Shown here one piece after another: positions 57,501 through 64,000 of a stretch of 64,000 nt of DNA. Source of the stretch: Spongilla lacustris (Eukaryota > Porifera > Demospongiae > Spongillida > Spongillidae); NCBI GenBank assembly GCA_949361645.1, contig OX442436.1:808592-872591 (forward strand), read 5' to 3'. Positions within the stretch are counted from its first letter, which is position 1; each line of letters starts with the position of its first letter. Position numbers and translations under genes: made by a program. Below the pieces are notes generated by a model. It made no database searches. It saw nothing but the letters and a program-made list of their open reading frames with translations, and had not been told where the DNA came from.

Positions 57501-58697
57501 AGGAATCTACAAACCCCATGAGTACGAAACATACTTGACACAACATAAATGGCCTATCCGTATCCACACCCTCCCCTAAAGCAAACAAAAGCTCGTTCTT
57601 CACTCACATCGCAGTGGCCTTTTGTCTCCTGACCCTGTGCTCCCTCTCTGCACCCAACAGACGCTTCTTCCCTGGCACTCCACTGTTCTCTCCACCATCC
57701 TCACTGGGGTGATCCCCTGGCACTCCACTGTTCTCTCCACCATCCTCACTGGGGTGATCCCCTGGCACTCCACTGTTCTCTCCACCATCCTCACTGGGGT
57801 GATCAGCAGGTTTGTGGCAATGGAGCCTGTCCTGCAAGCCTCCACCTCCAGTTCCTGGCCCAACGAGGGACGAGCCCTGGGGTTCCCAGGCCAACCTCTC
57901 TCGGCCACCAGCAGCCATTGGAGGGATGTGGAGTAGAGGGAAGCCTGTCTTCTGCAACAGGGTCACAGGGTCTCGCAGCTGCAGCAAAGGGGGTGTGGTC
58001 CTTGATATCACATGGGGGTCTATTAGCCTTGGGACAAAGGGTCTTGCGGGCACTGGTGGCAGCCTGAGCTCTGGGATACCAAATGGATGACTGCCATCAG
58101 GATGTGCAGGTGGAGCCAGAAGGGGCAATGGCTTGGGTGGTAATGGCCTGGCTATTTGGAGGGGAAGATGGGGGACTCCATGGTAATCCACTGTCAGCAG
58201 AGGAAAGGACAGTGAAGGTAAAGAAGGGGGAGGAGGTGGAGGAGGAGGAGGAGGAAAGGAAAGGGGGGTTGGTCCCATAGTCCCATAATTTAAAGTTAGG
58301 AGAGGATAAGGATGGGGACTAGAGTTCAGCTGTTTTTCAGTGTCAAGTGGTAGTGGTGATGGTGGAGGTGCTAGTAGTGACTGAGGTTCTTGGGGGACAC
58401 GCAGCAGAAATGGCATGTTAGCATTGGACGTGCCAGCTGGTGCATTGCCCATAAGCTCACTCAACTCCCTTCCCTTGGTAGCGTCTTGGTATGGTGAGTG
58501 TTCAATTTGCACCTGGCTACGGTCTGATGTGTGAGATTTGGAGTGCACCAAGTCCAACAGAGACAGGCTCTTGGAGCTGGGGTCAGTAATGGGGTCAGTG
58601 CTTTGAATGTCTGTTGTGTTCATCTCAGTGTGGGGTGCTGATGTGTGCAAGTGTCTTTGTCCAGGAGTATTGGATGTAAGTGCTTCCTGTGTCACCT

Positions 58698-58751
<54 letters not shown>

Positions 58752-61700
58752 ACCATAAGAATCAGCTGTCAGCACAATGGGACCAGAAAGGATACGAGCA
58801 TTTATTCTTGTACATTATCTAAAGCACTTTAAACACAAAACACAAACAAGCCAGTTCATTCAGGCTCAGTCCTACTCAGGATGGCATTATTATTATTATT
58901 GTAACATTGTAAAAACACACATAAAAATGAATGCAAAAGTAATCTCCATTGTCATGGGCCCGGTGGCTTTACTGTCACCTCAGATTTGCCACCCTACGCT
59001 CAGCCACTGCATGCAGCGTGGTTCACACTCCTCGTTTCATCAATCTATACATGAGCGCAACATGACCCTTGCCTGCAGTACATGTGGATGACAACTGACA
59101 CATTTTCTACACATTTTCTGTTTGCGATGCTAACGTATGCACTTGCACTTTTCATAATTGTGCCGTAGAAATAATAAGTAATCTAATAATTATTACAGTA
59201 CACATACACTGTGCTGTATGTATTATTATTATTAAATAAATACAAGAGAATTATTTTAAAACATATTTTTTAAAATTTTAATAGAATATACCAGTGCAGC
59301 AAGCTTTCAAGCAAGGGAAAGCCTGCACAATCAGACACTTCACTATAGCTTCTCCAGTTAGTCCGAGAATAATAATAAATGATAATTATTGAAACTCATG
59401 GGCCCAATAGCAACCACAGTTTACAAGAAAATATTGCTGACAAATGGCAAGAACACTATTCTACCACCCTTTTCAGTTGCAATGCAAATTAACTTTGATT
59501 AGCTATCATGTGCCTTCAAGGGACAGGTCTTTTCATCTTATTGCCATGGAGATGCATAAGGCAAATGGATTGATTCTCAAATGGATACTTACCGGTTGGG
59601 ACTGTGTCCTGGGAGCCTCCCCCAGTGCATGTCCCTTGTTCCTGTCCTTGACAGGAGGGGTGTTGGGGGCAGACATGTCAAGAACATTCATGAGATATTG
59701 GTGCTGGAGCTGCAAGCAAGGATTTAAAAAAATAACAATGCAAATAATTGCTTATTAGGGGCCTTTCATAATGTAAATGCAAGTAAAAATGGTGGCTTAA
59801 CAGAAATGCAGTTTTAAAAGTATTTACAACCTGTTGAAGAGATTCATGTACACAATACTACAAAGAGGTGCAATAATAAGAATTGAGATAATAAGATGAG
59901 GGCAGTAACCAAGGTGAGGGCAGTAACCAAGATGAGGGCAGTAACCAAGGTGAGGGCAGTAACCAAGGTGAGGGCAGTGTCCTTACCTGAAGCAGTTTTT
60001 TAATTTCACTCATCCCATTTCCAGGGTGTGTTCTTTCTGCCGCATCAGGCAATATATCCATTGCAGTGCTTGTTACTGGGTGATGGTGTGCACCATTGAT
60101 ACTGGTAGTTACTGGAGGTTGGTGTGTACCATTGATACTGGTAGTTACTGGAGGTTGGTGTGTACCATTGATACTGGTAGTTACTGGAGGTTGGTGTGTA
60201 CCATTGATACTGGTAGTTACTGGAGGTTGGTGTGTACCATTGGCTACTGTGGGACCATTCCCTTGTGGCATGAGGTGATGTTCTGCAGGACCATAGGGAG
60301 CAGAAGGTTTGAGCTGCTCAGAACTGACACCACGATCAGCAGAACCACGTATGGTATGATCCAAGGCACCATATTTGGCAAGATAAACAGACCCATGTTT
60401 GACCTCGCTCAAATTACCATATTTGGCAGCTTCCACAGGACCACGAATGGTACATGTACGATCAAGGTAATCAGCAGGATGCTCAATATCACCACACTCG
60501 GGACAGTTAACACTGCCTCCTCCACCGCGCGTATCAGGATCTGCTACGTCTCCATCAGCAGAGGCAGCGTGAGATCCCTCGGAACCAAGGTGTGGGCAGC
60601 AAAGAGGATGACCATTGTTGACTGCCGTAGGTCCAATGCTCACGCGAGTAAAATTTTGAGGTACTACCAACAGTGGATGGTGTTGTTCCAGGTCATCGGC
60701 ACTGCTTACTGGATTAGCTTCTACAAGGGGGCCAGCACCTAGCTCTTCTGCAGGGACAACTGGGGTGTCTGCAGCCATCAGTGAATGGGAACCAGAAAGA
60801 CTTTGCAAAGGCATGCAATCCTTGCCTGCTCCAGCCTCAGTCGTCCGTAGCAACGTAGGCACACCCACGCACCCTTTCAGATCTACATGCCCCTGCTGCT
60901 CTTCGTGTTGCTCCCCTTGGCCTGCCTTCTCCCCATCAGTTAAACCAGTTTGACCAGTGTCGATGTCCTCTGTACATGCAAGACTGGTCACTGAAAGTGT
61001 ATTCGATTCTGCCTCTCCTATGCTGGAAGGAAAAAAAAAATTGAAGAGCCATGTAAAAAGAGGTTTTCCCTTTTTAAATTTTACTTTTTACCTAAGGGTG
61101 GCAGACAAAGGTAGCTCTCCAACGGACACAATTCTGGAGTCATCCTCCATGGCGGACAACTCACTTGCGGCAATGAAGGTACTTACAGCAGCTCCATCTC
61201 TGTCCTTAGCAACAGACGGTCTTGACATTGCCCAAGAGCATATAGGATGCATAGTAACCTGGGAAGGCAGGGAATTGGGGGGGGGGGGGGGGGAAGGCAG
61301 GGAACAGGGGGGAAGGCAGGGGAGCAGGGGGAAAGGGAAGGGAAACAAACTGAGACCTACTGGGACCATATTACAGATTACAACTACCTTCTGAATTTCA
61401 GGTGGGATTTGCAACAATGGAAAGGGCAATGCATGGGTTAAGCCACGACCAGAGTGTGAATCTGTCTCTCCGACGGTGCCCCTCTCAACTATGCCACATT
61501 CCAGCACTGCAACAGGTTCAGCAGGTACTGCAAGCGGAAGAAGTACCGACTGTGGGGCATCTGCAATGCGTTGGTCCTCACTGCTCACTGTACTGGTGTG
61601 GGCAGAACTTGGAGCATCGTTCACATCAGATGAGACGATCACGTCGTCTTGTTCGCCTATGCCACCATCTTGCCCCCCACCCTTGCCATCCGCTACAGCT

Positions 61701-62913
61701 ACAATGTTCTCCACCTCCAGGGACTGAAGTGTCTGCAAGTACTTCTCTCTCTCTTCCTCCTGGCAACCTTGGTCTTGCGAGGTGACCCTCTCCAGCGAGC
61801 CACGCTTTGATGGCTCCTCCCTGGCCACACCCCTCCTCTCCTCTTCCAACTGCAAGGCATGCACAAGTTGCGCAACGGGAACGGTGACGAGGAGTGACGT
61901 CGAAGCCCTTGGAAGGGAACGTCGCCTTGCTTGCTTCCCACCTGCCACACGAGATGGTGGAGCCCTGCCCGCCTTCACACCTCTCCCCACTGCGCCCCCT
62001 GGCCTCCTTGCAGGTCCAGCATCACCGATGTTGCGTGACTGCGCCTGCGTCCACTCATGGACGAGAGAGATGAGGGGGACCACCTGCACCCAGCATGGTC
62101 CGCCCACACTGCCCCCACTGCCCATTGTGTTCCAGTACAAGCCGAGGAAAGGGGGCTGCTCCAGCTCCACCCCCTGTCCCTGGGGTGAGATCCCCAGGCC
62201 GCAGGGTGGGTACTCGAGTGCTGAGTGGGCGTCGCCGGACAAGATGAGCTCAAAGAAAGTATCCATGAACCTGAGGTACTCCCTGTCGTGCTCAAACAAG
62301 AAGCTCCCAAAAGCTGTAGGCAGGTCCTCTGACAAGGGTCCTCCTGTCTTTATGGGAGCAGACATGTGTGACGGGGAGGCACTGAGAGAGCTAGGAGACT
62401 CCTCCTTGAGCGGAGGGACTTCTACGATGGTAGCTCCCCTGTTTCCCTCTGGGGCAATGTGGAGGCTTTCAAATGTGAGGGCTACTCCAAACTGGTGTCG
62501 CTTTGCAAGCACACGCTGGGTATGGATATGGTACCTCACAGAGAGGGGCTCACCGCTGCTGCCGTAGGTCCTCCGGGGTGCACCCCCAGGGGCCGGGGGG
62601 GCTGTGGGGGGTGCTTCACAGTGAGACCTTAGCTTAGCCATAAGACGTTCAAACCTGCCCGGCAGGGTATCTGGCACAGTGGGGACCACAGGGTAGCAGT
62701 AGGCCACCAGTTCAGCCAGGAAGCTGTCGCAGGGCAATTCGGCCAATAGTGTAAGCAGCATGTGGTTGATGTGTGAGTGTTCTGTGTGGGAGAGGAGGGT
62801 TGAAAATGGGAGCAGTCGTGCTGTCCACTGGGCAGCCTTGTCAGCTACTGCGGGATCCTTCTGCAAACTGGATGACTGGGTGATGCATGTTCAAGAATGT
62901 CATATGTATATAG

Positions 62914-62976
<63 letters not shown>

Positions 62977-64000
62977 TACATGTGTGTACGTGTGTGTACG
63001 TGTGTGTGTGTGTGCATGTGTGTTTGTAGGTGTGTGTGTGTGACAAACAGGTATTAATATTTCAAGGGTGAAAGTGGGAATCATAAATAAAATAGAATCG
63101 AAGATGCTCTCATTTTAATGAGAGCCACAAGCACATACCTTGATGGTGCTGCATGGGGACCGGAGTCGCCGTACATGAAGAAATGCTTCGTCTCTGGCAT
63201 GCATCATCCAGTGAACCGCACACAGCTCCCGAAATGCTGACAATATCGTCTTCACCTCAGGGTTTTGATCACAAATATCTGCAACAAAGTAAAGGAACTA
63301 TGGAAACTATTCAAAAACATCACAACCTCCACCCACACACGCTGTTAATCATGTAACTCAAATGGAAAGAAGTCATATACACACATGCATTACACTCTGT
63401 GAACATCAACAATGACAGGAAGAGGGAGCAGAAAGGGAAGGAGGAGGACATGGGGAAGAGGACATGGGAAGAGGGAGGACATGGGGAAGAGGGAGGACAT
63501 GGGGAAGAGGGAGAACATGGGGAAGAGGGAGGACATGGGGAAGAGGGAGGACATGGGGAAGAGGGAGGACATGGGGAAGAGGGAGGACATGGGGAAGAGG
63601 GAGGACATGGGGAAGAGGGAGGACATGGGGAAGAGGGAGGACAAGGAGAAGAGGGAGGACAAGGGAAGAGGGAGGACAAAGGGAAGAGGGAGGACAAGGG
63701 AAGAGGGAGGACAAGGGGAAGAGAGAGGACAAAGGGAAGAGGGAGGACTTGGGGAAGAGGGAGGACTTGGGGAAGAGGGAGGACTTGGGGAAGAGGGAGG
63801 ACATGGAGATGAGGGAGGACAAGGGACGAGGGAGGACATGGGGAAGAGAGAGGACATGGGGAAGAGGGAGGACAAGGGGAAGAGAGAGGATAGGCTAATA
63901 TACAGAGCATAGCTTGTTAATAGCACACAGATTCTAAACATCTAGCCTGTCTAACCTTGGCTGAAACAGCTGCAGTCCATGTTCAAATTCCACACAAAGC
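51518..64000 (-). CDS. Very large low-complexity protein, possibly CPLANE1 (JBTS17)-like; 5' end outside window
   Basis: Sixteen exons hold one frame for 7,046 nt (about 2,347 C-terminal residues): 63956-64000 (partial), 63139-63278, 61388-62860, 61092-61258, 59987-61022, 59593-59709, 57608-58695, 55347-56909, 55086-55229, 53756-54442, 53348-53391, 53197-53285, 53035-53087, 52795-52964, 51753-51889, 51518-51610 (stop TAG 51518-51520). The upstream exons are the ordered part: [20 protein letters not shown], then [16 protein letters not shown] and LLTLLAELP...LMAKLRSHC, a pattern I associate with the transition-zone protein CPLANE1. The rest is Ser/Pro/Gly-rich and probably disordered, with several in-frame tandem repeats. 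The last exon ends [13 protein letters not shown]. Identity is moderate; gene structure is well supported by phase agreement at every junction. The acceptor before T at 54442 is the least certain. Confidence 0.8.
53890..54085 (-). repeat. 33-bp coding repeat, ~6 copies ([11 protein letters not shown])
   Basis: In-frame 11-residue repeat within the 53756-54442 exon of the large gene. Copies vary at the last two residues (TM, MM, AM, TT). Confidence 0.9.
56500..56780 (-). repeat. 30-bp coding repeat, ~9 copies ([10 protein letters not shown])
   Basis: In-frame 10-residue proline/glutamine repeat in the 55347-56909 exon. Outer copies are degenerate, central ones nearly identical. Confidence 0.9.
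56920..57060. repeat. 28-30 bp tandem repeat in intron
   Basis: Four copies of a GGGAGGGGTAGTGTTGATGA unit just upstream of exon 55347-56909 in transcript order, serving as a pyrimidine-rich region near its acceptor. Confidence 0.8.
57665..57805 (-). repeat. 45-bp coding repeat, 3 copies ([15 protein letters not shown])
   Basis: Three almost identical 45-bp units encode a 15-residue acidic repeat near the end of exon 57608-58695. Confidence 0.9.
58699..58750. repeat. (TG)n tract forming the 3' splice site of exon 57608-58695
   Basis: On the transcript strand, (CA)n runs directly into CCAG|GTGACACAGG, the same arrangement as at the receptor's last exon. Confidence 0.8.
59880..59980. repeat. 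~20-bp intronic tandem repeat
   Basis: Units of GATGAGGGCAGTAACCAAGG, about five copies, directly after the donor of exon 59987-61022. The open frame through it is intronic. Confidence 0.8.
60075..60245 (-). repeat. 36-bp coding repeat, 4-5 copies ([12 protein letters not shown])
   Basis: In-frame 12-residue repeat within exon 59987-61022. Four copies are identical and one outer copy is degenerate ([12 protein letters not shown]). Confidence 0.9.
62918..63045. repeat. (TG)n microsatellite in large-gene intron
   Basis: About 130 bp of TG-rich repeat in the intron between exons 63139-63278 and 61388-62860. Confidence 0.9.
63440..63892. repeat. 18-bp purine minisatellite, ~25 copies
   Basis: Unit GAGGACATGGGGAAGAGG, 18 bp, nearly pure purine on the plus strand, in the intron between the first two exons in view of the large gene. 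All six frames stay open in places, giving spurious ORFs up to 196 codons. Confidence 0.93.

Noticed and set aside
63320..63941. Pro/Ser/Leu-rich and Glu/Gly/Lys-rich ORFs
   Set aside because: Translations of the 18-bp purine minisatellite lying in an intron of the large gene.

Overview
The window is eukaryotic and animal. Its genes are split by many short GT-AG introns and encode metazoan proteins: integrin beta, FZR1/Cdh1, EBNA1BP2, FIGNL1, SMIM7, the axonemal protein CFAP144, an Ig/fibronectin-III receptor and 7TM receptors. Tight gene packing, short introns, intronless diverged GPCRs and abundant (TG)n and minisatellites suggest an early-branching animal, most likely a sponge. This is inference from gene style, since no species marker is visible. 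Exon limits were read by hand from splice sites, reading-frame continuity and remembered family resemblance.

Layout, left half (1-23 kb, dense): the 3' end of an integrin beta gene (+, 21-3039); SMIM7 (-, 3446-4025) head-to-head with RTCA (+, 4080-6554), with 54 bp between start codons; FZR1 (-, 6915-9713) head-to-head with EBNA1BP2 (+, 9894-13911); CFAP144 (-, 13969-14731), converging on EBNA1BP2 with 57 bp between stop codons; then a 1,884-residue single-pass receptor (-, 14820-22889) with four Ig-like and several FN3-like domains and a ~965-residue, repeat-rich cytoplasmic tail. A 200-N gap follows at 22978-23177.

Middle (24-48 kb): FIGNL1 (+, 24719-32953, 18 exons) has several introns filled by minisatellites. 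Downstream, a block holding the 3' exons of FIGNL1 plus an intronless 7TM receptor gene is present three times in tandem. The three receptor ORFs are intact (34576-35526, 40199-41137, 46915-47850), while the two extra FIGNL1 3' ends are decayed. Reverse-transcriptase elements sit inside the array, one with an 8-bp target-site duplication and poly(A) end that date its insertion after the duplication.

Right part (48-64 kb): a gene-free stretch made of nested inverted-repeat elements (48281-50379 with a 279-bp foldback inside, and 50567-50766), then a very large minus-strand gene (51518 to beyond 64000, at least 16 exons and about 2,347 residues in view) encoding a low-complexity protein with several tandem repeats. 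Its upstream exons resemble the ciliary protein CPLANE1 (JBTS17), an identification held only moderately.

The genes do not form one pathway. Shared themes are cilia (CFAP144 and perhaps the large right-hand gene), cell-surface reception (integrin, Ig/FN3 receptor, GPCRs) and DNA repair or cell cycle (FIGNL1, FZR1).
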